Part shown: positions 56,465 to 64,000 of the stretch, one piece after another | Position numbering within the stretch: position 1 is the first letter of the stretch | Layout of the letters: every line of letters starts with the position of its first letter | Origin: an uncultured Lachnospiraceae bacterium | GTDB lineage: Bacteria; Bacillota; Clostridia; Lachnospirales; Lachnospiraceae | Reading direction: 5' to 3' | NCBI GenBank assembly: GCA_949740725.1 | Contig: CATJIO010000104.1 | Coordinates: forward strand, 19,128 to 83,127 | DNA: 64,000 bases | Translations under genes and position numbers: made by a program | The notes under the pieces: generated by a model | Databases searched by the model: none | Seen by the model: the letters and a program-made list of their open reading frames with translations, nothing else | What the model was told of the DNA's origin: nothing

Positions 56465-57436
56465 ATGCAGACATTAAATCAAGATATAAAGAATCATACC
56501 TTTAAGCGGGTTTATCTGCTTTACGGGGAAGAGGCTTTTTTGAAAAAAAGCTATAAAAACCGCCTGAAAGAGGCTGTGATCGGAGAGGATACCATGAACA
56601 GCCATCATTTCCAGGGAAAGGGACTGAATCTTCCGGAGATCATCAGTTTGGCGGATACCATGCCCTTTTTTGCAGAAAAGCGGCTTATCCTCATTGAGGA
56701 CAGCGGTTTATTTAAGAGTGGGGGAGAGGAGCTGGCAGGATATCTCCCCTCCCTGCCGGAGAGCACCTGTATGATCCTGGTAGAGTCTGAGGTGGATAAG
56801 CGGAGCCGATTGTTTAAAGGGGTAAAGAAGTATGGCTATGCCGCGGAAATGATCCGCCAGAGTCCGGCCCAGCTGGCGAAATGGGCCGGTGGCTTCCTGG
56901 CTAAGGAGGGGAAGAAGATCTCCGGTGCAACCATGGAGCTTTTGCTGAGCAAAACCGGGGAAGATATGGAGAATATTCGTTCGGAATTAGAGAAGCTGAT
57001 CAGCTATACTTTGGGAAGGGATGTGATTACCTCCCAGGATGTGGAGCTGGTCTGTACCACACAGGTGACCAACAAGATTTTTGATATGGTGGCGGCGATC
57101 ACCAGCCGGCGGACGAAGGAGGCTATGGAGCTTTATGAGGATCTGCTAATTCTCCGAGAGCCGCCAATGCGGATTTTGTTTTTGATTGCCAGACAATTTA
57201 ATCAACTTCTCATGGTGAAGGAGATGGGGGAAAAGGGAATTAGTAAGGGGGAGATCGCCTCCCAGCTAAAGATTCCGCCCTTTGCTGTGGGAAAACTTTT
57301 GCCTCAGGCAAGGGCCATGGCCAAGGAACGGCTTACTGCATGTGTACAGCTTTGCGTGGATTCAGAGGAGGCGGTGAAGCAGGGAAGGCTGGGGGATCGT
57401 CTGGCGGTAGAGCTTTTGATCTGCCATTCTTTTTGA
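56465..57436 (+). CDS. holA: DNA polymerase III delta subunit
   Basis: The clamp-loader delta subunit, which opens the beta clamp. 323 residues with the family's FKRVYLLYGEEAFLKKSYKN start (P-loop remnant), the RLILIEDSGLF strand, and the helical collar domain with QFNQLLMVKEM near 240-260. It follows the alcohol dehydrogenase by 37 bases. HolA often lies behind comEC in Firmicutes; here the dehydrogenase gene separates the two. Confidence 0.92.
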   Translation: MQTLNQDIKNHTFKRVYLLYGEEAFLKKSYKNRLKEAVIGEDTMNSHHFQGKGLNLPEIISLADTMPFFAEKRLILIEDSGLFKSGGEELAGYLPSLPESTCMILVESEVDKRSRLFKGVKKYGYAAEMIRQSPAQLAKWAGGFLAKEGKKISGATMELLLSKTGEDMENIRSELEKLISYTLGRDVITSQDVELVCTTQVTNKIFDMVAAITSRRTKEAMELYEDLLILREPPMRILFLIARQFNQLLMVKEMGEKGISKGEIASQLKIPPFAVGKLLPQARAMAKERLTACVQLCVDSEEAVKQGRLGDRLAVELLICHSF

Positions 57437-57465
57437 GAAAAAGGGATTCGCGGCAGGTCGCAGGA

Positions 57466-57497
57466 AGAGCCCTGCTCCAGGCAGCAGGGCTCTCCTT
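57466..57497 (+). terminator. Terminator after holA
   Basis: AGAGCCCTGCT (57466-57476) pairs perfectly with AGCAGGGCTCT (57483-57493); the T tract is short. It separates holA from the convergent FlxA-like gene. Confidence 0.7.
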
Positions 57498-57503
57498 TCA
57501 TCA

Positions 57504-57830
57504 TTATCCGTACACATCCATCACATTTCCCAGATCTGGAGACGAGAAAGCAGGGGAGGTTCCCGGAGATTCTTCCGGTGAATCTTCTTTTGGTTGCGAT
57601 CTTTTCTTTTGCTTTAGCTGCTGAATTTCTTTTTGGATCTCCTGAATCTGTTTCTCAATCTTCTTTTTCTTTTCTTCATCCTGATTCTGGACAGCCTTTT
57701 GCTTTTCCTGGTTCAACTGCTGCAGCTGACGTTCCAGGGATTGGATCTTGGCGGCGTCACCGCCGGATCCTGGACTTTGGATAGAAATATTTGGATTGAA
57801 ATTTGGGCTGATACCGGAAATATTCATCAA
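57504..57830 (-). CDS. FlxA-like coiled-coil protein
   Basis: A 108-residue protein with an N-terminal Asn/Ser/Gly stretch, a long Gln/Lys/Glu-rich coiled coil (about 28-80) and a Pro/Ser tail, as in the FlxA-like family. No signal peptide. AAGGAGGTGG precedes the ATG. The function is unknown; FlxA in E. coli is expressed with late flagellar genes, but no flagellar genes are near. Confidence 0.75.
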   Translation of the reverse strand: MMNISGISPNFNPNISIQSPGSGGDAAKIQSLERQLQQLNQEKQKAVQNQDEEKKKKIEKQIQEIQKEIQQLKQKKRSQPKEDSPEESPGTSPAFSSPDLGNVMDVYG

Positions 57831-57885
57831 ACCACCTCCTTAGAATATACTTGCACTATCAGTATATAGGCGCTTGCTGGGCGAA

Positions 57886-59247
57886 TCAATGGGATTGACT
57901 TGAATGGCGTTCTGACTGTAGTGAAATGTTCAGAAGGACATTTAGACGGTAACTGGCTCCATCTTTTTCTGCCATGATTGTGCCGTGGTATGTTTCTGCC
58001 ACAGCTTGGATATTGGAGAGCCCGACTCCCATGGGAGGCAGGGGACCCTCAAGGCAGGTATTCTGAAATTCTAGCAGACAGAAGTCTCCCTGGCGCTCTC
58101 CGCTGATTCGGAGGAAAGGGGAAGAGGCTCCAATGAGAGGATCTCTTTGGGAAGATTTTGCTGAGAGACAGGCTGCGATAGCATTATCCAGGGCATTGGC
58201 GAAGATTACACAGAGATCGAAATCGTCAATTTGGCAGCTTTCTGGAAGGAGGAGGGAGACTTCCGTCCGGATCCCCTTTGCCTGGGCAAATCCCAGCTTT
58301 TCTTCCAGGAGGATATCTACGACAGGATTCCCGGTATGCCAGGGCAGGGAGAGGGAGGCGGAGGCGCTCTCCAGGCTTTTTAGATAGGCTTTTGCCTTTT
58401 CCACATTATCCTGTTCCAGCAGGCCCCTCAGCACCGCCAGATGATTTCGGATATCGTGGCGGAAGGCACGGGTTTTCTGGTTCCGCGATTTGGCTTCTTC
58501 GAGATAGGCCTTCTGGGCCTGGGCGGCCTGAGCCAGGGAGGAGAGAGCCGCCCGGGCCTGGAAACTTTGGCAAATACGCTGGTAGGCGTAGATGATGGAG
58601 AGCACTGCCCCAATCCCCAGGGCTTGGAGGGAGATCAAGAGGAGCTGTTTTCCCGATTGAGCTGGCGATCGGCTGACCGGCAGGACCTGATAGGCAGTCT
58701 GGAGGATATAAAGCTCGGTGGAGAAGGAAAACAGGCAGGGAAAGAGCAAAAGCCGGATATCCGGCGCTGGGCAGCTTCTTTGGGAGGCATCGAGGCCGGC
58801 TTCATGAAAAGGAGCAAACATTAAGATCAGCAGATAGCAGCCAGCGCACAGGAGGAAGGAGAGGAGGGTGGCCAGGAGAACCAGCCCATACAGCCGCCAG
58901 CCTCGTTCACTGGGAGAGATGACTAGTATTTCCAGGCCGTTGATGATGCCAAAGGAGAGCTGGGAGATGTAGACCGCCAGGAGGGCGGCAGTCCAGGAGA
59001 TGGAAGAGCGGTTTTTCATGACAAACCGGCTCATTCCATAAAGGGTGACTGTCTGGGCAGCAATAGCGAGGACAGTATGGACGTTTAAGGCGATACAGGA
59101 AATCTCCAGGAGGGAGAGAAGGAGAAGATACAGGGAAAAATACCAGAGCTTCGGCGCCTTTTCCGTAAGACGCAGAAGGAAGAACAAATGCAGCGCACTG
59201 TGGGCAAGGAGCGTAATTCCGGTGAGACAAAAGCTGAACCAATCCAT
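57886..59247 (-). CDS. GHKL-type sensor histidine kinase (AgrC/VirS-like)
   Basis: A 453-residue membrane kinase with about six membrane helices (1-220), a coiled dimer helix, the phospho-histidine motif FRHDIRNHLAVLRGLL, and a GHKL ATPase domain (NALDNAIAACLS, GVGLSNIQAVAE). Members of this class often sense peptides. It starts one base after the stop codon of the LytTR regulator and works with it. Confidence 0.9.
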   Translation of the reverse strand: MDWFSFCLTGITLLAHSALHLFFLLRLTEKAPKLWYFSLYLLLLSLLEISCIALNVHTVLAIAAQTVTLYGMSRFVMKNRSSISWTAALLAVYISQLSFGIINGLEILVISPSERGWRLYGLVLLATLLSFLLCAGCYLLILMFAPFHEAGLDASQRSCPAPDIRLLLFPCLFSFSTELYILQTAYQVLPVSRSPAQSGKQLLLISLQALGIGAVLSIIYAYQRICQSFQARAALSSLAQAAQAQKAYLEEAKSRNQKTRAFRHDIRNHLAVLRGLLEQDNVEKAKAYLKSLESASASLSLPWHTGNPVVDILLEEKLGFAQAKGIRTEVSLLLPESCQIDDFDLCVIFANALDNAIAACLSAKSSQRDPLIGASSPFLRISGERQGDFCLLEFQNTCLEGPLPPMGVGLSNIQAVAETYHGTIMAEKDGASYRLNVLLNISLQSERHSSQSH

Positions 59248-59248
59248 A

Positions 59249-59986
59249 TCAGAATGTATCCCTTCCTTTCATGTGATGGAGAAGCGCCTGGAGGAAATCC
59301 CGCTCGCGCAGTCTGGAAACGGGGATTTTTTCCTGCTCTGTCAGGATCACCTGGCCGGCGTCGCAGCCACGGACGTAGTCCAGGTTCACCAGGTAGCTTC
59401 GGTGGCACCGAAAAAACCGTTGATCCACCTGATGTTCCAGTACCTCTAGCCGTTCGTAGTAATCGATGGTACTTCCATCTGACTGATGGAGGTAAACCTT
59501 TCGGCCCAGCACCTCACAGTACCGGATCCTGGACAGGGGGATAATTTCCCGGGAGGATCCCCGCTGAATCAGGATGTTAGAGGTAAGCTTTGGCAGTAGC
59601 GCCTGTTCCCTTTGCTTCAGCGCCGCCATGGCCCGGTTTAAGGTCTGATAAAAGCGGTTCGGCTCCAGCGGTTTAACCAGATAGTCAAAGGCCTGGACAG
59701 CAAAGGCGTCGAATACCCACTCCTTCAAGACGGTAAGAAAAATCAAGATGCATTGACTGCCTCTCTGCCGTAGCCTTTTGGCTGTCTCCATCCCGTTGAG
59801 ATCCTTCATCTGGATATCCAGGAGGATCAGGTCAAAGTCATGTCCGCTATCTAAGAGGGATTTACCGTCAGAGAAACAGCGCAGATCCCAGGAGATGAGC
59901 GGCTGCTCCTTCATATAATCCGTCAGGAGGGCGGAAATCTTTTCAGCCATCAATGGCTCGTCATCACAGATTGCAAGGGTTATCAT
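59249..59986 (-). CDS. LytTR-type response regulator (AgrA-like)
   Basis: A 245-residue regulator: receiver domain (1-120; CDDEPLMAEKI, phospho-Asp in LILLDIQMKDLNG, Lys in YLVKPLEP) and LytTR DNA-binding domain (about 138-240; REIIPLSRIRYCEVLGRKVYLHQ, FFRCHRSYLVNLDYV). The open frame reaches back to 60226, but the receiver fold starts exactly at ATG 59986 and the family length fits only this start. It forms a pair with the GHKL kinase downstream. Confidence 0.9.
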   Translation of the reverse strand: MITLAICDDEPLMAEKISALLTDYMKEQPLISWDLRCFSDGKSLLDSGHDFDLILLDIQMKDLNGMETAKRLRQRGSQCILIFLTVLKEWVFDAFAVQAFDYLVKPLEPNRFYQTLNRAMAALKQREQALLPKLTSNILIQRGSSREIIPLSRIRYCEVLGRKVYLHQSDGSTIDYYERLEVLEHQVDQRFFRCHRSYLVNLDYVRGCDAGQVILTEQEKIPVSRLRERDFLQALLHHMKGRDTF

Positions 59987-60193
59987 TTTATCACCACACA
60001 GTTGTGAAAGGCCGGGCGTTGGGCGCTCACAGCCTGTATAATCATTTTCAGGGACATTTATTATAGAATACCAGATACTGCAGAATGGGGCAATTCTAAT
60101 GTGCTCAAATGGCAAAATTTTGTCATGGATGGTTATGGAAATGCCTGAATGGCAATTCTTTGGGGAAAAACCTGGTTTCTGTCCCAAAAACAG

Positions 60194-60222
60194 TTGTAAT
60201 CTCAACAGAGTTATGCTATGAT
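60194..60222 (+). promoter_or_regulatory. Promoter for secG
   Basis: TTGTAA (60194-60199), 17-base spacer, extended -10 TGCTATGAT with TATGAT at 60217-60222. The divergent gap 59987-60193 shows no gene. Confidence 0.65.
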
Positions 60223-60250
60223 ACAAAGAGTACGTTTAGGAGGTAGAATG

Positions 60251-60487
60251 ATGGCAGCATTAAAAATTGTCCTTTCGGTTATTTTTGTTATCATATGTAT
60301 TGCTTTATCGGTTATAATTCTAATGCAGGAGGGCCGATCCTCTGGTTTAGGCGCGGTATCTGGTATGGCGGACACCTACTGGGGAAAGAATAAGGGCCGT
60401 TCCATGGAAGGCGCATTAGAGAAGTTTACGAAGTTCGCGGCAGTGTTATTTATGCTGTTGGCAGTGGTACTGAATATACTGAATTAA
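60251..60487 (+). CDS. secG: Protein translocase subunit SecG
   Basis: A 78-residue two-helix subunit of the SecYEG channel. Helix 1 (about 4-25) is followed by LMQEGRSSGLGAVSG and WGKNKGRSMEG, typical SecG loop motifs, then helix 2 (about 55-75). AGGAGG at 60238-60243 fits ATG 60251 better than ATG 60248. It precedes rnr, smpB and ssrA, a conserved order in Firmicutes. Confidence 0.93.
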   Translation: MAALKIVLSVIFVIICIALSVIILMQEGRSSGLGAVSGMADTYWGKNKGRSMEGALEKFTKFAAVLFMLLAVVLNILN

Positions 60488-60496
60488 GAAGGAAAA

Positions 60497-60525
60497 GCAC
60501 TCTTGTGATAGCAGGGGTGTTTTTT
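60497..60525 (+). terminator. Terminator between secG and rnr
   Basis: CACTCTTG pairs with CAGGGGTG (wobble pairs included), followed by six T. Confidence 0.6.
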
Positions 60526-60630
60526 GCATCATAGGAAACTGCGTCTTGTCCACGTTTGCGCTGTTCGCCATAACCGCAATATTCCTGTGGGCAAGGGCTG
60601 GGAAAGAAATGACGAAGATTAAGGAGAAAA

Positions 60631-62766
60631 ATGGAAGAGAATGTATTAAAACAAAGAAAAGAAATGTTGACAAAGCTGATCCATGACCCCAATTACACAC
60701 CGATGAAGGCGAAAGAGATCGCCGCCCTCTTAAATATACCCCTCAGACAGCGGGAGGAACTTACTCAGGTGTTGGAGCTTCTGGTGGAGGAGGGCGCTAT
60801 CGGCGTCTCGAAGAAGGGAAAGTACGGAAAGCCAGAGAATTTCTCGGTGACAGGTATATACTCCGGACATCCAAGGGGTTTTGGCTTTGTTACGGTAGAG
60901 GGGATGGATCAGGATGTGTTTATCCCAGTGGAAAAGACAGGAGGCGCTCTCCATGGGGACAAGGTTCGTCTGGTGATCCAGCAGGCGCAGGGAGAGAGAC
61001 GAGCCGAAGGGGCTGTCTTAAAGGTTCTGGACCATGCAAATCAGGAGATTGTAGGCTACTATCAAAAGAGCAAAGGCTTCGGCTTCGTTGTCCCGGATAA
61101 TCAGAAAATTGGAAAAGATGTCTTCATCCCCAATGGCCGGGATCTGGGGGCGGTGACTGGGCATAAGGTGGTGGTAAACATTACCGATTTCGGAGACCCT
61201 TCCAGGAATCCGGAGGGGAACGTAACGGAGATCCTGGGGCATGTGAATGATCCGGGAACGGATATTTTGTCTCTCATCCGCGCCTATGGCCTTCCAGAGG
61301 AATTTCCAAGGGAGGTGATGGAGGAGGTAAGCTTGGTGGAGGATTTGGTAAATCCAGATGAGTTGGAGGGGCGGCTGGATCTGCGCATGCTTCCCACGGT
61401 GACCATCGACGGGGAGGATGCCAAGGATTTGGATGATGCCATTACCCTGGAGAAAGAGGGGGAGATCTATCATCTGGGTGTCCATATTGCCGATGTGACC
61501 CATTATGTGAGGGAAGGCAGCTTTCTGGATCAGGAGGCGTTCCACCGGGGAACCAGCGTTTATCTGGTGGATCGGGTAATCCCCATGCTTCCCCATAAGC
61601 TGTCCAATGGGATCTGCTCCTTAAATGCCGGGGTAGATCGTCTGGCTATAAGCTGTCTCATGGATATTGACGGAAAGGGTAATATCATCGGACACCAGGT
61701 GGTTGAGACGGTGATTCAGGTGGATCGGAGGATGACTTATACCGCGGTCAACGCCATTGTTGAGGACGCAGATCCGGATACGGAGCAAGAATATGCGGAG
61801 TTTGTGCCCATGTTTCGGCAGATGCTGGAGCTGTCAAAGAAACTGCGGCAGAAGCGGCATCAGAGAGGGGCGGTTGACTTCGATTTCCCAGAGAGCAAGA
61901 TCCTGTTGGATGAAAAGGGAAAGCCGGTATCCATCAAGCCTTACGAGAGAAATGCGGCCACAAAGCTTATTGAAGACTTTATGCTGGCGGCTAATGAGAC
62001 CATTGCCGAGGATATTTACTGGCAGCAGATCCCATTCCTCTACCGGACCCACGGTAATCCGGATCCAGAGAAGATTCGGCAGTTGATCACTTTCCTCCAC
62101 AATTTCGGCTACGTTGTCCGCACCCAGCAGGGGGAGGTGCACCCCAAGGAGATTCAAAAGCTCCTTGGCCAGGCAGAGGGGAAGGACGAGGAACCGCTGA
62201 TCGGACGTCTGGTGCTGCGCTCCATGAAGCAGGCTAAGTATACCATTGACAATATAGGACATTTCGGCCTGGCGGCCAAGTATTACTGCCATTTTACCTC
62301 ACCTATTCGCCGGTATCCGGATCTGCAGATCCACCGCATTATCAAGGAGAACTTAAAATCCGGCCTGTCTCCAAAGCGGAGCGCCCATTATGAATCCATC
62401 TTGGGAGAAGTGGCGGTGAAGACCTCTGCCCTGGAGCGCCGGGCGGAGGAAGCGGAGCGGGAAACGGACAAGTTAAAAAAGTGCGAATATATGTCCCAGT
62501 TTATCGGGGAAGCTTTTGAAGGTGTGATCTCCGGCGTCACCAACTTCGGGCTGTATGTGGAACTTCCAAATACAGTAGAGGGAATGATCCGCATGAGTGA
62601 TTTGACGGATGATGATTATCTCTTTGACGAGGCTCGTTATCAGCTGGTGGGAGAGATGAAGAAAAAGGTTTATAAGCTGGGGCAGCGGGTAAAAGTCTGT
62701 GTAGCCAGGACAGACAAGCTACTGAAAACCATTGATTTTGTACTGATGGAAGGAAAGGAAATTTGA
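60631..62766 (+). CDS. rnr: Ribonuclease R
   Basis: A 711-residue 3'-5' exoribonuclease that degrades structured RNA and takes part in tmRNA-linked decay. Order: N-terminal winged helix (1-60), two cold-shock domains (about 75-205), RNB catalytic domain (about 250-575; the metal motif [12 protein letters not shown]), and C-terminal S1 domain (about 628-708; [19 protein letters not shown]). It lies directly before smpB, one base apart. Confidence 0.95.
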   Translation: MEENVLKQRKEMLTKLIHDPNYTPMKAKEIAALLNIPLRQREELTQVLELLVEEGAIGVSKKGKYGKPENFSVTGIYSGHPRGFGFVTVEGMDQDVFIPVEKTGGALHGDKVRLVIQQAQGERRAEGAVLKVLDHANQEIVGYYQKSKGFGFVVPDNQKIGKDVFIPNGRDLGAVTGHKVVVNITDFGDPSRNPEGNVTEILGHVNDPGTDILSLIRAYGLPEEFPREVMEEVSLVEDLVNPDELEGRLDLRMLPTVTIDGEDAKDLDDAITLEKEGEIYHLGVHIADVTHYVREGSFLDQEAFHRGTSVYLVDRVIPMLPHKLSNGICSLNAGVDRLAISCLMDIDGKGNIIGHQVVETVIQVDRRMTYTAVNAIVEDADPDTEQEYAEFVPMFRQMLELSKKLRQKRHQRGAVDFDFPESKILLDEKGKPVSIKPYERNAATKLIEDFMLAANETIAEDIYWQQIPFLYRTHGNPDPEKIRQLITFLHNFGYVVRTQQGEVHPKEIQKLLGQAEGKDEEPLIGRLVLRSMKQAKYTIDNIGHFGLAAKYYCHFTSPIRRYPDLQIHRIIKENLKSGLSPKRSAHYESILGEVAVKTSALERRAEEAERETDKLKKCEYMSQFIGEAFEGVISGVTNFGLYVELPNTVEGMIRMSDLTDDDYLFDEARYQLVGEMKKKVYKLGQRVKVCVARTDKLLKTIDFVLMEGKEI

Positions 62767-62767
62767 T

Positions 62768-63235
62768 TTGAAACAGGCGGTAAAGTTAATTGCTAATAAT
62801 AAAAAGGCGTATCACGATTATTTTATCGATGAAAAGTATGAGTGCGGGATCGAGCTGTTTGGGACAGAGGTGAAGTCGATCCGCATGGGAAAATGCAGTG
62901 TAAAGGAATCCTTTGTGCGCGTTGACCACCACAATGAGGTGTGGGTTTATGGAATGCACATCAATCCTTATGAAAAAGGAAATATTTTTAATAAGGATCC
63001 CCTGCGGGCCAGAAAACTTCTGCTCCATAAAAAGGAGATCGCCAAGCTGGCAGGGAAGATCGCGGAAAAGGGATATACCCTGGTGCCGTTGCAGGTGTAT
63101 CTGAAGGGAAGCCTGGTAAAGGTGGAGATTGGCCTGGCACGGGGGAAAAAGCTGTATGATAAGCGGGAGGACATTGCAAAAAAGGACCAGCGCAGAGAGT
63201 TAGAGAGGGAATTCAAGGTGAAAAACCTTCGGTAA
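62768..63235 (+). CDS. smpB: SsrA-binding protein SmpB
   Basis: A 155-residue partner of tmRNA in rescue of stalled ribosomes. It shows [55 protein letters not shown] and a basic tail. The start is TTG, one base after the rnr stop codon, with AAGGAAA upstream, so translation is coupled. The ssrA gene lies downstream. Confidence 0.95.
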   Translation: MKQAVKLIANNKKAYHDYFIDEKYECGIELFGTEVKSIRMGKCSVKESFVRVDHHNEVWVYGMHINPYEKGNIFNKDPLRARKLLLHKKEIAKLAGKIAEKGYTLVPLQVYLKGSLVKVEIGLARGKKLYDKREDIAKKDQRRELEREFKVKNLR

Positions 63236-63257
63236 AAGATCCATTGCTGTGATAAAT

Positions 63258-63318
63258 GTCCTATCCCAATGGAGTGTGCGGGAAAGAGGCTTTCTGGCAG
63301 CTGCATTGGGATAGGGAC
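63258..63318. repeat. Inverted repeat of unknown role
   Basis: CTATCCCAATG (63261-63271) pairs perfectly with CATTGGGATAG (63304-63314); GTC/GAC continues the stem after a one-base bulge. No T tract follows. It lies between smpB and the YccF gene. Confidence 0.55.
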
Positions 63319-63456
63319 TGGCTCTGGAAGAAGTCTAAGGGTTTCCGGATAAGGTATAAGAGGCAATCAGCAAGGCGGAGGCGCTGGTGGAAGAGATTCG
63401 CGGTAAGATTCAATTAGGATAGGAGAAGCTGGAAAGGATAGAAAGGAGATTCGCCT

Positions 63457-63816
63457 ATGGGCTGTTTAGGAAATTTGATCTGGTTTATCTGCGGCGGCGC
63501 GCTCAGCGGCTTAAGCTGGTGTCTGGCGGGATGTGTGTGGTGTATTACTATTGTGGGAATTCCTGTGGGGATGCAGTGTTTTAAGCTGGCGTCGCTTAGC
63601 TTTTTCCCTTTTGGCAAGGAAGTGATCTATGGAGGCGGCGCAGGGTCATTCTTGCTGAATGTTATCTGGATTTTGATTTCAGGGCTGCCTCTGGCACTAG
63701 AGCATTTAGGAATCGGACTTTTGCTCTGCGCTACCATTGTTGGCATTCCTTTTGGGCTTCAGCAGTTGAAACTGGCAAAGCTGGCGCTGATGCCATTTGG
63801 GGCAGAAATCAATTAA
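63457..63816 (+). CDS. YccF domain inner membrane protein
   Basis: A 119-residue membrane protein with two copies of the YccF unit; each holds a hydrophobic stretch ending in the ITIVGIPVGMQCFKLA or ATIVGIPFGLQQLKLA motif and a following FFPFGKE or LMPFGAE. The family is widespread but its function is unknown. AAGGAG precedes the ATG. Confidence 0.85.
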   Translation: MGCLGNLIWFICGGALSGLSWCLAGCVWCITIVGIPVGMQCFKLASLSFFPFGKEVIYGGGAGSFLLNVIWILISGLPLALEHLGIGLLLCATIVGIPFGLQQLKLAKLALMPFGAEIN

Positions 63817-63839
63817 AACATGTTCCTGCCCGCCGCCTC

Positions 63840-63868
63840 TTGACAACTGCCGGCGGTTGTGCTAAAGT
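63840..63868 (+). promoter_or_regulatory. Promoter for tmRNA
   Basis: Consensus TTGACA (63840-63845), 17-base spacer, TAAAGT (63863-63868). The mature tmRNA 5' end lies about 40 bases downstream. Confidence 0.75.
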
Positions 63869-63907
63869 GTTTTGGTAAAGAGTTCGCCTCATCGAGGGCG
63901 CCAGTAA

Positions 63908-64000
63908 GGGCTTGTACTGGTTTCGACGGGGGCCATGCAGCTGGTGAAGCTATCCCCATGCGATGGGTTAAATGGCAAAATTAAATACAAACGCTGAAGA
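63908..64000 (+). ncRNA. ssrA: tmRNA, 5' part (runs off the window)
   Basis: The sequence has the tmRNA 5' features: GGGCTTGTACTGGTTTCGAC with the tRNA-like D-region, then the tag reading frame. The resume codon is GCA at 63975, giving the tag start AKLNTNAE, typical of Firmicutes. The mature 5' end is estimated; the 3' part is outside the window. smpB lies upstream. Confidence 0.88.

Noticed and set aside
59987..60226. 80-residue N-terminal extension of the LytTR regulator
   Set aside because: The family begins at the receiver start; the extension covers the divergent promoter region.

Overview
The window looks like part of a chromosome from an anaerobic, low-to-mid GC Firmicute, most likely Lachnospiraceae (Clostridium cluster XIVa). 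The basis is gene content and style: Clostridia-type glnA followed by an ANTAR regulator, several DegV proteins, FlxA-like and GerMN proteins, a secG-rnr-smpB-ssrA block, strong GGAGG ribosome sites and frequent TTG/GTG starts. No rRNA or tRNA genes, CRISPR array or insertion sequence was recognised. The sequence starts inside a PTS gene and ends inside tmRNA.

Layout. 1-5.1 kb: end of a PTS EIIB domain, two PLP aminotransferases (the second is HisC), an AI-2E/YtvI-type permease and a convergent DUF4349 lipoprotein. 5.4-14 kb: cell-envelope and nitrogen genes (L,D-transpeptidase, LCP ligase, glutamine synthetase with ANTAR regulator, DapF, Lrp regulator, amidase with SPOR domain). 14.2-19.1 kb: a sugar-binding lipoprotein, a large hybrid histidine kinase and a cytidylate-kinase-like protein. 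19.3-26.6 kb: an AraC-controlled sugar or sugar-acid operon (enolase-superfamily enzyme, CUT1 ABC transporter without ATPase, two Gfo/Idh/MocA oxidoreductases). 26.6-35.5 kb is the accessory region: a preQ1-I-like riboswitch in front of a broken ECF transporter S component, a small HExxH protein, a retron (structured RNA plus NAxxH/YSDD/VTG reverse transcriptase), and a two-gene unit with a 1725-residue DUF4132-type protein, followed by a strongly structured inverted-repeat element. 35.5-40 kb: GNAT, DegV, TetR, MalY/PatB lyase and YhcH-family protein. 40.4-47.2 kb: a minus-strand signalling operon with a response regulator, a hybrid kinase with HPt domain, and a hybrid kinase fused to a complete DegV fatty-acid-binding domain. 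47.4-64 kb: ABC exporter, DegV, histidine kinase, GerMN lipoprotein, ComEC (apparently with an ATT start), iron alcohol dehydrogenase, HolA, FlxA-like protein, GHKL/LytTR two-component pair, SecG, RNase R, SmpB, YccF and the 5' part of tmRNA.

The strongest candidates for something new are the retron at 27.9-29.2 kb, where a predicted promoter places the transcript start at the a1 repeat and no fused effector is visible, and the kinase-receiver-DegV fusion at 41.2-43.9 kb, which suggests a sensor reading fatty acids or acyl chains. Several start codons were moved from the longest open frame because a good ribosome site supports a downstream (once an upstream) codon. These are inferences from sequence alone; no database search was run.
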